DNA of 64,000 nt, from the NCBI GenBank assembly GCA_038496675.1, contig CM076653.1, positions 21,690,476-21,754,475 of the forward strand, read 5' to 3'. The stretch's first letter is position 1, and each line of letters opens with the position of its first letter. Positions 12,890 through 27,500 of this stretch are shown in pieces. This stretch comes from Rachycentron canadum. Its lineage: Eukaryota; Chordata; Actinopteri; Carangiformes; Rachycentridae. The translations under genes and the position numbers were made by a program. The notes beneath the pieces were generated by a model. That model did not search any database and had not been told where the DNA came from. It saw only the letters and a program-made list of their open reading frames with translations.

Positions 12890-15049
12890 GAAACGGGCTA
12901 CTGAGGAGGACCAAGGGCAACACAGAGAGGGAGAGAATGAGCGAAAAAAGATAGAGAGCCAGGGAGAGAGACCAAGGGAAGATAGACGGCAAGCATGGAG
13001 CAGTGAGGACAATAGACGGTAAGGGAGGGAGCGAATGTGAGACAAGCACCTTAGAAAATCAAGCAGCCAGTCGATTCCCCAGAGAGGCAGTGAGGCTGGC
13101 TGTGGCTGACTGATCCAGTGCTGTGCTGCACTGTGTGAAAGGGGGCAATAACAAGCTGAGTAATGGGATTGTGCCACTGCAGATTGTGTGTGAACAGGTT
13201 GGGTCCTGGGTGTTCCCACACGTCAGGTTAGCACTGGCCTGAATAAGACCGGACTGAACAAGAACCAATTCTGCCTGTTGTGGCTCAACATCTATAGGAT
13301 TGCCATTTTAGTTTTAAGGGATAAGGTTGGAGATATTCTATATTTTCCTTATTGAAAGTAGCAAACACAAAAATCTGATCCTACTCACAAAAATTGCCTG
13401 TGCAGCCAAAGCAGCCAAAGGCTGGTATAGCCTGGTATATCCTCTGTGCCATAGAGCTCTAAAGGACATGTTCCCTCATTAGGATAAACATGGGCACTGA
13501 TTATCTGAAAGAACTCCCCAATCACACTATTTACTCTTTCTATCACTTGTTTGCTATAAGCGGCGCCTAGTTGTGTTAGGTAACAAAAATATGAAAAATA
13601 ACTTGAAAGAATGAGAAATCATATTTATTTTATTTAACTTAATTCAAAGGCAACACACATTTCATAATCCTCCTGTTAATTTGTGGTCCCACTCCAGCCA
13701 CTGTGGTGACACACTTGCAGCCAGCTGCGGTCCGCTTTGGTGTTGTCACTGTAAGGTTGATGGATTTTACTAAATCATGGCATTTCCATTTCCATCTATG
13801 GCATCAAATCCAAAATCCTTCTGTAGCCGAGAGCTTATTATTTCACTTGCTATTAGTTTTAAATTATTTAATTTAATGGTACATTTTAGAATATACTCTG
13901 TTGTCAGTTTATTAGATACAACTAACCATAGCTAATGTTCTCTGATACAGCAGTTTGTGGGACCTCTACTGCATTATAATGAGAGATACATCTAATATTG
14001 TCCATATCATTGTTAGTCAGGCTAAATTAAGTACTGGAAACCTTTGAGGCCTCTCAGTATGACACAATATGTTTAAAATGCATTATCTTTTTTTTTTTTC
14101 TCTGGGACCAATATTCTGTCCTCATGGGCTGTTGATCTCTATCAAGTCCATAATATTTCAGTTAGTTTATCTTGTTGCATGTTGTATGATAACAGGAGCT
14201 TATAGTTGCCGCAGCAAAGGCTTCTAAGACCATGTTGTCACCATGTTGGCTGTGTGTGCTTGTATAGTAATTTGTTGAGCACAAGATCAATGACATTGCA
14301 AGCTCGATTGTTTCTATGACTCGTGTAGCTTGACAAGAAATCTCTGTGGTGTAGTTTGCTAACTAGTTACCTGGATAATTTCTCTCTTTAATTTTGAAGT
14401 GTTTTTGGAGCATTTTAGCATCAAGCTGGGTGTGGTGGACTTCATATCATTCTACTGCTACCAGCAATACATTTTCTGGTTTTTATGTAACTGGTAAAAT
14501 TACATGGAGTACACACTTCTAAGTAGTTTCCTCTTTTTTGCATTAGTAAAGACAATAAAGATTTTATGCCCTGTGCCTCCTGTAAGTCAATTGAGAAACT
14601 GTTGGTATATATAAGAAGTAGTGGTTAATCTAAATTGTTTAATGCCTTTCACTTTATTATTTTTTTTAGAATTTCTTAATCAGATTGTTTGAATGTTAGT
14701 GTTAGCTAGTGTCTAACTTTTGCTTACAAGTTACAGTTTAGCTGTTAACTAGCTTATACACACCCTTTTATTTCTAATGTGGGCTTTGCATTTTATTACC
14801 AAAAAAAAAATTATATCGATCATCTCATTTCAGTAAACACTGGTGCTCAGTCACGAGTGGTGAGACAACAGAGGAGTAACAGAAATATATTGACATCAGT
14901 GTGGAATTTGTGATTATTATTTTAGTTTACCTTTAGTTAACCTTTTACCCTTATGATATAAGCTTCAAAAATATACACCCCTTTGTTTTACCAGGTTGGG
15001 TAATAGAATAATATTAAAATCCATGTGTGCTGAAGGCTCAGTAAATGTG
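12887..15049. other. Intergenic, no gene seen
   Basis: A purine-rich shoulder of the GA tract extends to about 13045, followed by AT-rich sequence with short T-runs (14089-14100) and A-runs (14801-14810). No coding or repeat signal is recognised. Confidence 0.5.
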
Positions 15050-15420
15050 TTAGCAGTGGTGCAAACTAATTAAGTACATTTACTCCAAGTAGAAATGTAG
15101 AGGTACTACTGGAGGCTGCTTTATATTGTACTTCTGCTCCACTAAATTTCAGAGGGAAATATTTTTACTTTCTTTGCCATCCTACTTTCCAAAACCAAAG
15201 TAACTAATGCTGTAAAATAAGGTGAAGATTTTACTCAATGCATAATGTAACATGCTTTTAAAATACAACACATTATCTAGGATTGGACCAGTAGTTTCCA
15301 AACCTTTGGCTTCTGACATCTTCAAAACATCAAAAAGCAGTGTTTAGGCAGGGTCACATTTCAGATGTATGAGTTGTTAATAGCTTCACCAAATAGTGAA
15401 GTTTCCCTCTAAACTTCTTG
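15050..15420. repeat. Degraded fish interspersed repeat
   Basis: GCAGTGGTGCAAACTAATTA, AAGTACATTTACTCCAAGTA, TTTATATTGTACTTCTGCTC and CCACTAAATTTCAGAGGGAA match, in order, a very common fish repeat whose consensus I recall as starting AGTGGTGGAAAGTAACTAAG. The 3' part is more diverged and its limit is approximate. Confidence 0.65.
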
Positions 15421-15518
15421 CATGGCTGAATTTTAATAAATGTTCAAATGATCCAACACCTCACTGAAAATCACAGATTAGAGGAAATGATCACCATCTT
15501 CAAACTGCAAACATTGCA

Positions 15519-15690
15519 TTAAAGGTCCCATATTGTATAACTTGAGATGTATTATATTAATTATATTAACTGTAATTACTATAATTCTAATTACTGTGAA
15601 ACTATCAAAGTGCTCAGTACACAGAGAAATGCTCACAGGCCTGTTGTTGCTAAACAGAAGCCTGAGAGAAGAGATGTAAAGTTACATTGA
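15519..15690. repeat. Degraded fish interspersed repeat (AAAGGTCCCATATTGT type)
   Basis: It begins TTAAAGGTCCCATATTGTAT and contains ACTGTGAAACTATCAAAGTG and ACACAGAGAAATGCTCACAG. These correspond to the start and interior of a common fish repeat as I recall it. No coding capacity; the AT-rich run at 15545-15590 looks like local expansion. Confidence 0.5.
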
Positions 15691-15800
15691 GGTGGTTTTT
15701 AGTACTTAAATCTGCAAATATATCTCCTTATAGATATTAACACTTCAAATAAAAAGAATCTTTTAACAAGCAAGATACAAGTAGTTTACTGAAGCATACA

Positions 15801-15827
15801 TACAGTGGAGAAAAAGTGGACGCCCCC
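15801..15827. mobile_element. Possible Tc1-type terminal inverted repeat, solitary
   Basis: TACAGTGGAGAAAAAGTGGA followed by CGCCCCC resembles the CAGTGGGGAAAA-AGT ends of Tc1-like elements in fish. No matching inverted copy was found in the next 1.5 kb, so it would be a truncated element. Confidence 0.35.
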
Positions 15828-17929
15828 ATATTGACATTGAATAATTTGCACCTTGTTTGAAATGATTTTGTCAAATGTGAATTTTGGACTCAAATAAATT
15901 ATAACAGGCCTTTTATTCCTCATGTAACTGGGCATTAAATGGTTATTAAGAGGATATTGTATCTGTGTACATTGGCCTGTCTTAAAGGATAAGATCATCT
16001 TCTAAAGTGAGTCAGTGGGCTCCATATTGATGTGTGGTTTAGTTAGTGTGGTTCACACAATGTCAGTCTGGATTAGAACCTCTGCTGCTCAACGCCCCCC
16101 ACCTCCTGCTTTGAAGCTGCCTCGCTCCACGTCCTGCCGCTGCTTTAACTCACATTTAGCACGTCCTATTGCATTAGTCTCACTCTGTCCCTCACCTTGT
16201 GGCTCAGCTTGAGCTGCTGCAGCCCAGCCATTTCCATTTCCTAGTTGCGTCTTTGTTATTTGTCCATCACATCAGCCCCTCACACTTGTTTGTGGGCATG
16301 TATGAGCATGTGTCAGAGTGCAGGAGCTAATTGTACCGATGCAGTGAGGTAATACACACCACAGTGCCCAGCGAATTTGTTTGGTGGTGCAAAGTGTTGC
16401 TAATGCTTGACTTGGAGCAAAAATGAAGACAATGGCATACAAATAGCCTAACAAGAGGAATGTGTTGCCAAATTTATAGCTATGTGCCATTTCTACACCA
16501 ACACAAAATGCATTCAAGGGTTCAAATGATGAGTCAGAGATGATTTTTATTTTAGAGAAATTCAAGAGAAATTTTAACAGTATTGATTTAAGATTATTCA
16601 AATGAACTTCCCACTTGCTGCAATATAATTCACTGGCGAGCTAACAGAGCTATGATTACTGCTTGTATTTCGTTTTCATACTGATGTAACAGTCTTTTCA
16701 TGAAGAAACAGTATCTGGGTCTTTTTGCTGGTAAGTACTGAGAGCACTCTACAACTCCTTCAAAACACTTTCATTTTCCAAAAATTTTCAGGCCTCTGAC
16801 ATCTCATTAATTTGGATTAGCTAGTCACAAGTGTCACCTGTGACAGAAATGAGGGGGCTACAGATGATGGCCTGAGGGTTTATTCAAACCACGTGGCACT
16901 ATGCTATCTTACCCTGCCAAGGTACGGAGGGATGGAGAAGAGCAACCGAACAGGAAAGTTTAACTGGCTGAAACTGCCTTGCACCTGACTTCAACTTTAC
17001 CTTGAGCTTCTTATTTGGAGTAAATGTGTTTTCTCTGTTTGCATTTTATGTCAGTCATTAGTACAACTGAAAGGTTGCCTTCTCTGTGCTTCCCATTTCA
17101 TTCAACCACAGTGCAGTTTGTGCACGTAAAAGTGTGGGTGCTATATTAGAGCAGGTTTTCTTGAATAGATTTAGCTAAAGTCACTTATCAACTTAATACT
17201 CCATGCAAATTACTGTAAAGACTGCATGAAATGAAACCTTCCTGGAAAGCTGGGGAACATTGAATTTTCAATGGTGATCTGATGCTGCACTTGTAAGCAT
17301 GACCAAACAGTCAAACCAAAAAAGGTAACACAATCCCATTTTATTTTAATCCTTCAAACTGCCTCACTCTCTCTTTCCGTATCCAAAAACCAATTTGTTT
17401 TAATTTAAGGGGAATCTCTACCTGCATTATGTCCCATCATATCATCCTATAGCAGCAAAGACATTCCATTGTTATTGGACAGGAGAATAGATTAATGTCA
17501 TACAGGACTTTAATCTAATGTCAGATTTGATACATATATGGAAAAACAGGAAGGCAGAGGCTTCGCTAATGTTCAAATTTATTACATTTGCTATTGTATA
17601 TTAGGGGCTATTTTTCTCTGCTGCTGATTGTGGTGTCTTGTCAGTATTGAGGGGTGGTGATTAAACTATAGCAAAGTGATGACACAGCTGGTTAGCATGC
17701 TAACTTCAGTAGAGAAGCAGCATGAATCAATATTTTGTATGAACAATGGGGCCAAATGTCTATATCATAACATTGAAACATTGATGAACCTACAGAGAAT
17801 CATCCCGTTCTCAGCTGCATTCAGATCTACTTTTTTTTTTTTTTTTTTTTTTACAGTTTCCTGTTATGGCTCATTCTCAAAACGCTCATCACCATAGTTT
17901 GCAGATACAGCAGACAGCTGTTTTCAATG
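15828..17929. other. Intergenic, no gene seen
   Basis: A T-run lies at 17831-17852. The short frame at 16015-16212 has no recognisable domain. No regulatory or repeat signal can be supported. Confidence 0.5.
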
Positions 17930-18310
17930 ATAAATAATATATAAATCCTCTGGACCTCCTCGCACCCAATGGCAGACAGAGTTAGCAACTAGCCAGTGAA
18001 CATAGTGGAGCATTTAGTAGCTCAAGAGAATTATTTTTCTTCTTGCCAAAAGTACGGCTAAAAGAAGAGTAAATACTGGACTTATATTTACCAAGTGGTC
18101 AGAAACATGATTACTAATAAATACTAATGTGTCTCCCTACTGGCAGGAAAACAAATAAGGAGCTGTTTGCTAACTCGGTAGATATAGAAACTTAAGGGGA
18201 TAATATGCCAATGTTGTGTTTATAAAACTAATTTTCACTCAAGTTCAAAAAAGATATACTTTTGATAGTTAACCCAGGTTTAAAGGGTCTCTTTCTCTTA
18301 AAGGAGGACA
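17930..18310. repeat. Probable degraded fish interspersed repeat
   Basis: GGAGCATTTAGTAGCTCAAG, CTAAAAGAAGAGTAAATACT, GGACTTATATTTACCAAGTG and CTACTGGCAGGAAAACAAAT resemble, in order, a repeat I recall from percomorph genomes (GAGCATTTAGCAGCTAAAGA and onward). It abuts the repeat copy at 18320. Confidence 0.45.
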
Positions 18311-18319
18311 CAGTGAATG

Positions 18320-18585
18320 AAATCATTAATTAGTAAGGATGAAAAGGCAGAAAATAGGCTCGATTTATCATTCAACTCAACTCTGCTCACAGTTTCTTTA
18401 TTAGTGATGCATTTACACAGGAACATGACAAAGTCAGCCTTGGACAGCTTGTACTGCAGCCACAGAGCTGCTGGAGATGCCTAGCTTAGCTGCATTTTTA
18501 AAGCCTAGCCTTTTAGATGAGCTTGACCTCTTGCCTGCACTGCAACTTTTGTTCTGAATGGATGTTTCTAATGCGGCTTCATTGG
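18320..18585 (+). repeat. 260-bp interspersed repeat, copy 1
   Basis: It aligns over its full length, in the same orientation, with 61869-62129. Shared exact runs include CTCTGCTCACAGTTTCTTTA, TTAGTGATGCATTTACACA, AAGTCAGCCTTGGACAGCTT and CCTTTTAGATGAGCTTGACC. No coding capacity was recognised, and the family is not identified. Confidence 0.85.
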
Positions 18586-21500
18586 TTTTCGTACACCGTC
18601 ACTGGAGGAACAGCAGTATCAACCTTCAGAACGAACCGCAAATTCACGGCACGCACGTCATAGATGTGCTCAGGTACTTGCATTCTGAATCTAAATCATT
18701 TCTAAGTTGTGGATCTTATGATCCACACTGTAGCAAGACTGCTTCAGCATGGCAGGAAGTATGACTCCAGCAGCTGTAGTCAGTGGTAATTAGGCTGGTA
18801 GGAGGATACATTTCATTATGCCCAAAGAAAGACATGGCTAAGCCCTGTGTTCCCCTGTAATCCTTCCACTGTGCTGCCCATTATGACTCAGCCCCAATCT
18901 GCTATACTGAAAGTCATCACTTTTCTCCAGCCACAGCGGGCCAGATGAGCCAGGTGCCTCAGGCTTACTGACACCAGCCCTGTCTCTGGTGACTGAAGTC
19001 GCCTTTGCAGAGAGCCAAAGTTTCCTCGTCTCAGACTGAATAGTGCTGGAGGGAGCACCGTTTAGTTCCCCTTGTTTAAAGATAAGATGAGGCTAACGAC
19101 TGTAATGGCTCCTCAGGGAAATAGATACTCAGGATAATAGAGATCCACTGTTCCTATCAGTCCAGGTATATTGAACAGAGCGGAGGTTTTTGGCTGGGTT
19201 AAAAAGCCCTGATGAGCTCTGCTTTGCATTACAAGTCACACTAATGGCTGAGGTATATCAGTTGTTATCCAACATGGTGAGGAAAAATCAGTCCCTACCC
19301 CATTTGACTTTTGTTTCTTACCACCGCTCACCACTCCACAAGTTTTTCTTATATATATATATATAAAAAAAAAAAATCCAAGCCAGATAAAGAAATTTAG
19401 GAGTGACTATGATATGTGTTAAGTGTTTTGTTTTTTTTTCGCCACCTTGTTTCTAATCCAAAACTTTTGGTCTTTTGTTCTGTCTCTTCATGAATCTTTC
19501 ATGTAGAACAAGGTTCATTCAGCAAAGTCAGACTCTTCTCAACAGTTTTGTGCAGAGACTCTTAAGGACACCTGTAAAAACCTAAGACGAAAGCATATCC
19601 CACCAAATGCCAAAGGGCTTTGGAGGGCAAAGTGCCCATGGGAGATATTTTACTTTTTAAAAGGTCCTGGTTTCAGGTGGCCTTTGACTGAAGACCACTG
19701 ATTGCCAGCCCACAGTACTGGAGGTGCCAGGAAAGGTGCCAGAAGACTCTTGTGGTCATGTTTTTCCACTACTGATAAAAAAAAAAAAGAAGAAGAAAAA
19801 AAAAAATAGCTGAAAAGCATCAAATAACTCCATTTGAAATCAACACAATTTAAAGGGTACACATTGGAAAGGCAATATCCAGTCAGAGTATTTTTCACAA
19901 TATTATATCAAAGGGTGCAAACAAAGACCCTGAAGGTCACAAGCAAAAAATAATAATAATTTCTTTTCACTATAATTCCAGCCATAAGTAACACAATGAC
20001 AGACATATGTGTGATTAGAGGTCCTTAATGTGAGAAAGACTGAGAACCATTGCATTATACCATTGCACTTGAGGGTTTCCTTCAATCAGAAAAGCACAAA
20101 TAACCAGTAATCTAAAAGTGTTAATTAATAATTTTCATTGTGATCAAACCTGTAAATAGAAGAAACCCATCATAGGAATGATATAGGCATTAGGGGGGAA
20201 TGAAAGCATAGGTATTTTTTTTCATTATTAGGCCCTGTTTATTTGAAATTTATGGACATCTTCCCTCAAAATGCAAGTTGAAGGCAGAAGTGAATGTCCC
20301 CTCTGCCCGCACATTTTACCTCATGTAGTCAAAGCCTGTGTGGCACCCTTACGCTTTAGCACACCACCAACCAATTTCAATTTTGGCACTAAGATAATTT
20401 GTTCTGGGTTTGTACCACAAAAGATCATTGTTACACACTGACTTTGACATTTCAAAGGGCAAATTATTAAGAAAAGGTGGTATTATTTTATATTCATTTG
20501 ATGTCACAGCTGCAGTCTCACGTGCTTTAATAAGAAATAGGCATTTAATTGGATTCAGTTGGTTATACAAAGTAGTGTAACCAAAATCTCTCTCTCTCTC
20601 TCTGTCCCTCTCTTTCTCAGTTTACCTTCCATCATTATTACAGCCAACCTCAAGCTCAGTTTCAATGCAGTGGCCATCTTTTCATACCTGTGTTTGTATT
20701 TTTACTGTTGCATGATGCTATTACAGGTAAAGTAGGTCACACAAGTAGTCTTTCAGAGCATTGCAATGGAGCAACAAGTGGTACCATGGGACATGCTTTT
20801 TGTGACATTTTTCATGACTGGTTTAATACATACACCCATACACCATTGTTTCATGAGGGCACGTTGAGAGATTTTTGTGTTCTCTGTATTTCTACCTTTG
20901 TTTCTGCACAAATTGGAAAGCCACTCTCGACAGAAGCTTGGCCTTGTGAAAAGAGCAGAAGTGGTTTCTCTCTGCCTTGTTGGATAAACACTCAGAATAG
21001 AGCACATTAACCTCCACTTTCTTTTTTAAATATTTCATTCAATTTTTGCATAATATAAGGGATTAGAATCCAGGTCTAACTGGTAATGACACTTAGATGA
21101 AAGTGCTGAGTATGTATGTTTGTGTGTGCATGTGTGAATGATTCTGCATGCACAAGTATGTGTGTGTGTGTGTTTGTGATCCAAACAACAACAAATCTGG
21201 GTTACTGTGTTCCCAACCTGCATAATCAGACTGTTCACTGTGTAGTGAATGTCAGCACTCACTCTCTCTGTCATTTTGTGTCTGCAATTAATGTCCTGGC
21301 ATACAATTACACTATAAAATGTCCTAAATTACTGCTGTGCCATGACAAACAAATGCTGTGAGTGAATCGTGACAAACCTGGGCAGATTTTCCTTGAATAC
21401 GACACCCGGTTCCTCATGAAGAAGCACAGGTGTAGCCTCTTTTAGGTTACTCTCATTTCTTCTTCATTTCAAATTGTCTTCGGCGCACAGTGCAGCACTT

Positions 21501-24500
21501 CACCACCAGGGACACTGCAACACAAGCAGGGACTGGCAAAGAAGAGCATGAACTCAGGGGTCAACAACATTTCAAGAAGAGTGGGCACCAACATCAAGGC
21601 TGAGTTATAGAACCGTCTAGTCCATGACTTGTAATAATGTGTTGCTGTCTCTTTTCTCCTCTCTATCTTCTGCCTTGGTGTCTTGAGCCATTTCACATCC
21701 CTCATGGTGAGCACAGATTTTTACAATTCAATATGTTAACCATGAGAAAAAATTACCATACTAACTTTGAATCAAAGGTATGATTTCCATACTCAAGTAT
21801 GACCACAACTGATCAATCATCTCACTTCCATCTCTGATGCAACACTGAATTATCCTCTCCTGCTATAGAGTTGATTACCTGTGTGAAAATGGATACACGC
21901 TGCCCTGAAAAGGTAAGATGTTCTCTACCACTCAGAGATTATGACTGATAACTCCCATTTGTTGCTCATTATCAATGGCAATCTTTCTGCAATTGACTAC
22001 ACCTCACTGCCTTACAGCCATTTACACAAAACCTCCCTTTAGCTTTCTTCTCTTTTTAAAATCTCAACTGTTCTGCAAAACCCTTCTCTGTAAACAGTTC
22101 TTGCAACACATAGTAACAAATACCATACTTTTCTCCCTGCCACTTCAGCCTGCCCAGCCTGACACAAGTGAGTAATAAAAATCTGTAGAAATGGTCAAAT
22201 TCATCCAAATTGTAGCTTCAGCCACAATCACCCACTTTCTGCAACCACAGAGCCACTTCTCCAGCAAAACACAGGCCTGATGGTGCTTCATGTGAATTCC
22301 TGTAGTGGAAGACTGGCTGTGTGATTTCAGATTTTTCATCATTTTGAGATTTATTTGGTGTATTCTCATTTCAGTACAGCCTGTCAGCTATTTCACTCTC
22401 CACTGCCAATCATCAGTTGTTTGTCTGGTCGTCAGTGGCAACGAGGGCTACCTAAATCTTACTGGGTACCAACAATATTGCTTTCTGAAAGCTGCCCACC
22501 ATAGCTTTTCTGATCGCCATGGTTAACCTAACTAAACTAACACGTCTTTAGCGCGCCAGCTAATCACTTCGCACTAATGTGAAGCAATGTAGAAAAATGG
22601 CTTTTCTTGCTTTCTTCATTATAACGCTTTTGAATGTCCAGGATATTATTAAACCTCTGAGCAAAATGGACCACTACACAAATCTCTGTTCTTGTGTTGA
22701 ATCCTTAAGAAGAAAGACACTTTTCGCTACCATTGCTCACAATCGGCCTGGGCTCTGGGTGCCCCATAAAATGCTTTATAAAAGGCTCAAAGTGGGACTG
22801 GCTCGGACTGATTGCATATGCGCGACCAGTAATGGTGAATTTACTTGGCCCACAGGGGAGTGATGCTCCCTCTGTGTGTAATGCTTTGATCACCACAAGA
22901 CACCAGCAGCACTGGGCATGTTCCCTACCTTTTACTCACCCGATGCCACAAGAATACATTAGCATATTTTACTTTAAAAGAGCTGTTGCCTGTAATCGCA
23001 TGGCTCTATGTTAACAATGTCTTTAAAGTAGTTTGTTTTTCTTTGGTTGCATGGAACTACTGGATGAAAGCTGACGTTGTTGCTCCTAATACTATAGCAT
23101 CTTACTGTCATCAGAGCATTGTTGTGGTATAAAACAGCGTACAGAAGCTTAGTGAATAATAAAGACCTTGTGCCATTTGGAAGACCTTTTGTTACTTTTC
23201 ATAAAAAATTCTCGCAGCTAAGTACAGAGCTATAATTTACATGTGAAAGGTTGCAGGGCACCATACCCACTGACTTGACATCCAGCACTAGACACTGGCA
23301 GAAGATGCAATTCTCAATAATTCACATACTGTATGTTTGAATACATTAATTCCAGTGTTACACTCATAAATATGAGTTTTGGAGCAAAAAATCTTTCTAT
23401 GAATGCACTGCCTTGAGCAATGTCAAGTTTGATAGGCTTTGTTTTGAATGTAGAGGTGTTAGGTCTGCATGCAATGACCAAGCATTAACTTAATATTCCT
23501 CAGGCTTTGTTTCAGGTCTAGTCTTGTTAGGGTGTTTGAGACATTTGTTAGTCCTGAAAATTTTTAAGTTGTGCCCACGTTGAAAGTGGAGCATGCTGCA
23601 GTTGAGACTTTCTTGAATTACTTTAATAATGATTCCCTTTGCAGGAAAATATGACTGAATGTTAACATCAGTCGTGAGATGTAGCCTTAAACATTGACCT
23701 GATGGCACTTTCATACATGTGCATGAAAACTCTGGCCTGTGATGATATGATAGATTTCACTGGATTTCATCACATCCTCACAAGTTATGCTTTTGTGCAT
23801 GTGTCAAATATATAATATTTCACAACGTTTTTCATCTCTACCACTCAGCTAGAATAGTTTGACGCTCAGATGCCCTGATGTTGTTTGCAAGTCAATATTT
23901 CAAGCACTTTAAGTGAGAGGAGTCAATTGCAAATTGGACATATTCTGGGTTTAATCAAATGCTTTAGTTCAGTGATGGCACTACTCCTACAGTGAGACCA
24001 TTATGCTTGCACTGAGGAGACCACAAAAATATTCATTGCCACACAGCTCGCTGCGTTTGCACTTGAGGACATTGCTGAATCATGCAATTATGGTTTGGAT
24101 GAGGAAAGTCGATAACTGCCTCACACTTGTCCCCGGTGGAGACGTGGAGAGATGGCTAAGGTCACACCTGTAATCATGTGGGAGCAGCACAGTCCATTGA
24201 CACAATGATGGGACTCTACAGAAATTCAGGCGAGATTGAGATAGGAGCTGACTGTTCCTTATGGAAGATGGAGTCAGACAATCATGAATGGTGTTGTCAC
24301 ACAGATGGAGATATGCACCAATAGTCACATGTTTTCTCAGGTCAGGGTGTGATATCCTGCCAGCAGGACTTGTCTTGGTGGGTCAGCTGTACAAGCGCCA
24401 TCATGAACAAGCAGCAGTTAGAGGCAGTGAACCAACTGAGGAGTGAATTTAGTGGAAATAGGAATAACTTAACTGAATAAGAAAGCCTTAATATAGGGTT

Positions 24501-27500
24501 TATAAATTATAATGTATAGCTTTATTAATGGTCAATTAATTTTTATTAATGCAGCCAATAGATTAGTTATAGGGCATTAATACATTTGGGTCTCTAGAAA
24601 GATCGCTTTTACTGACTGGATTACTTTAAAACTTTACTATTAAAATCAATTAAAATTTAAAAACAGTTATATCACTGTTGTATAAAGCATGAGTATATAC
24701 TTCACTGATAAGCTCTTCTTAAAGGTACCTCACACAAGCGCAAAACACTAGAACACACAAAACATTGCAGCTCTTCTCTGTAAAGACCTGATCACTGTTG
24801 CATATATAGTCTTGACCTTTGAGGAAACTGAGAAGTGGAGAGTCCAAAATGGGGAACGCAATGTGTCTCATTAGTGTTTCACCATCCACTTTTACTGTAC
24901 CCTTTTACTGTTGGAGTGCAACCTGCTCCAACAGGAATAGTTATGAGACATCCATCTTTATAATAAAGTGTATGAACTGTACCATAACTAACCGACAGTA
25001 AGCGAGCAATTTGCAAGCGCTTTAACTTGGAAGGAATCTGTTCCCTTTTTAATGACGTCTTTTATTGACGGAAATTATGAGTAATCTAGAGAAGAAGAGA
25101 AAGCCAGCGAACAGTAAGTGGCATGATGCTGAGAAAATTAGAACAATGAGTAATATTAGCACGTTCCTGGCTGGCTTAGTTCAGTCGCTACAGTGGCTCA
25201 CCAACTAACTTTTCTCTTTTGGGGCAAGCTTCGAAAAAAGCTGTTCTTCAGCTTGGTTGGAGAAAATGTTAAATGTTAGTTCATAATAACCAAAACCCAT
25301 ATTTGAATTTAGTTCAGTTTGTCCAGTTAATGAATAAATAACAACATGATTTACCTTCAGAATTACCCCGACTGATAGATCCTGTAACACGTTACACATT
25401 TAATGAGACACCTTTGAGTAACTGCAGGTTAACAATACAACCTGTTGGTGCTATGGCCTGAAAACAGCTTGCTATCACGTACCTCATGGACATGTTTAAG
25501 AAGGCAGCAGAGATTCATGCCAGTGACTCTGCTGTAGCCTCTCATGTAGATGATTCATTAGATGGCACCCAGGTTTTCACAGTGCGTCTGTGTCCACTTC
25601 ACTCCAATTATTCTTAACAAGTGCTCACTTGGAGGTCATCATTATGCTGAACACCCATCCCCTTCCACCCCTACCACCACCCTCCACTCTCTGTCATTTC
25701 AGGAGCCACAGTGGAGTGCTGGAACATCATTTTCTCATCCTCCTGCAACGTTGTCCCTGCCTTTTCTCCACATTTGCATCCTCTAATTCTGATTCGATGA
25801 AAGATCACGTTAATAACACCGTGAAACTTCCATAATCCAAGCTCCATTCTTTTGTGTTTTTGTGTTTGCCATTGTTAAATCTTCAGCTATCATAGTGCTG
25901 TGAGATCTCAGTCTTCTATATCCAGAAGCAGCACATACAGCTGAGAAAGAAGGTGGTGGTTGACTGCCAAAATCATTGAGTATTTGGCTTCTCTGGTTGG
26001 GCTGTGGAGGCAGACAGTACTGGAATCCAGAATCTCCCCTCGATGTAAATTAGAGCCATTATAGCAATGAAAAAGACATTTGGCTGCATTATTCTAATTA
26101 GGTTCGGATGAGTCCCATAATGTTTTTCTTTTTTTTTTTTTTAATTGCAAATGATTTGTTTGTTCATAAACTGTAGCCCATATTATAAAGTCAGTGAAAA
26201 CACTATTGTTTACCTTTTCTCTTGGGTTGCAGACAGTGCAGAGCTTCATTAATTCAGAACTTCAGCATATTTGTCCTAGTACAAAAATAGGTGCAATAAG
26301 AGAGAGGGACTCATCAGAACATTGTTAATAGAATCTGACTCAGTGATGATGACTGCTTCAGACTACAAGCCTGGTAGTGTGTGTCACCTCCACAGTTTAA
26401 ACATCACATCCCCATGCTACTGCCACGCAGGTGACAACCATTGCAAGCATGATGTGTTTTGTTATTCTAGCTAGTTTGCTATGTGAGCATTGGCAGATAA
26501 ATAGGAAAATAACAAAGGATTGCCAGAAGCTTGCTCTCTCTCATAAAGATCACTCACAAAATTACTGGAACAATTAATCCAGAAAAGACTTGATTTGTTT
26601 ATGCTTACTCATATCAAACGTACCCATAAGTGCTCCACAACAGGTGTTAAATGCTTCCTACTACATAATTGTATTGTATTTATTTATTTTTCTAATTGGC
26701 TCTTATTTATTACACAGCTGTTGTAACATGTCTGTCAGCCCATCAGAGACTGCCATGATACGTAACAGCTTTACCAGCCACGTAACAGTGGAAATTAGGT
26801 ATATTTACATCAAGTACAGCTTGCTTGTTTGTCATTTTTCATGATCAAAATGCTGTCATGTTCTATGTTTGTTCAACACCTATGCAAAGCCTTTATCTAT
26901 TATCTAAGCCCTAAACTATACTGAGCGAAAGGTATGGTTGTCTTAACTGCCTGAGACTAACAAGCATATTTGAGGTGCTGTTGTTTCACTCGGAAGACGG
27001 TTCCCTTTTGATCTGAGCAATAATCTGTCTCCCAGAGTCTGGGAGCTATTTACAGAGGAGATTTATTTCACTGATTCTCTGTGTACAATGAGGCATCTGC
27101 TCCTGCCAGCTCAGGTAGAGAAGGGCTGTTTCAGACAGCAGCTCACTGATGCTAGTTCCCCCCTCAAACACAAAGAGGAATAAAATCTATTAATAGTCCA
27201 CCGAGTGTCCTGTGTATGCTGGTAGAACTGTGTAATGCTCCTTTCAACGAGTTGAAGCAGGAGGAAAATGTTCATTTCTGTGCATATCCCTCCTACTATC
27301 TTGTCAGTGTTGCAGTAAAAAAATACCACAAGAGGAAACTTTAGTCCATTTTCCATCGACAGTGGACACAACAGTGTTTTCGCCTGCTCCACTGTGACTA
27401 CAAATAAAATAAAAGAGCTACGAGTGGAATTTTCCATTTGGTATTCACTTTGCTTTTTATCTCTCAGCCACAAAGTGAATTACAACAGCCCTGAGCGGTG

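Noticed and set aside
12216..13219. Long open frames (200-300 codons) on both strands across the GA tract
   Set aside because: They consist of Ser-Leu or Arg-Glu repeats plus bases masked as N. They arise from the microsatellite and the gap, not from a gene.
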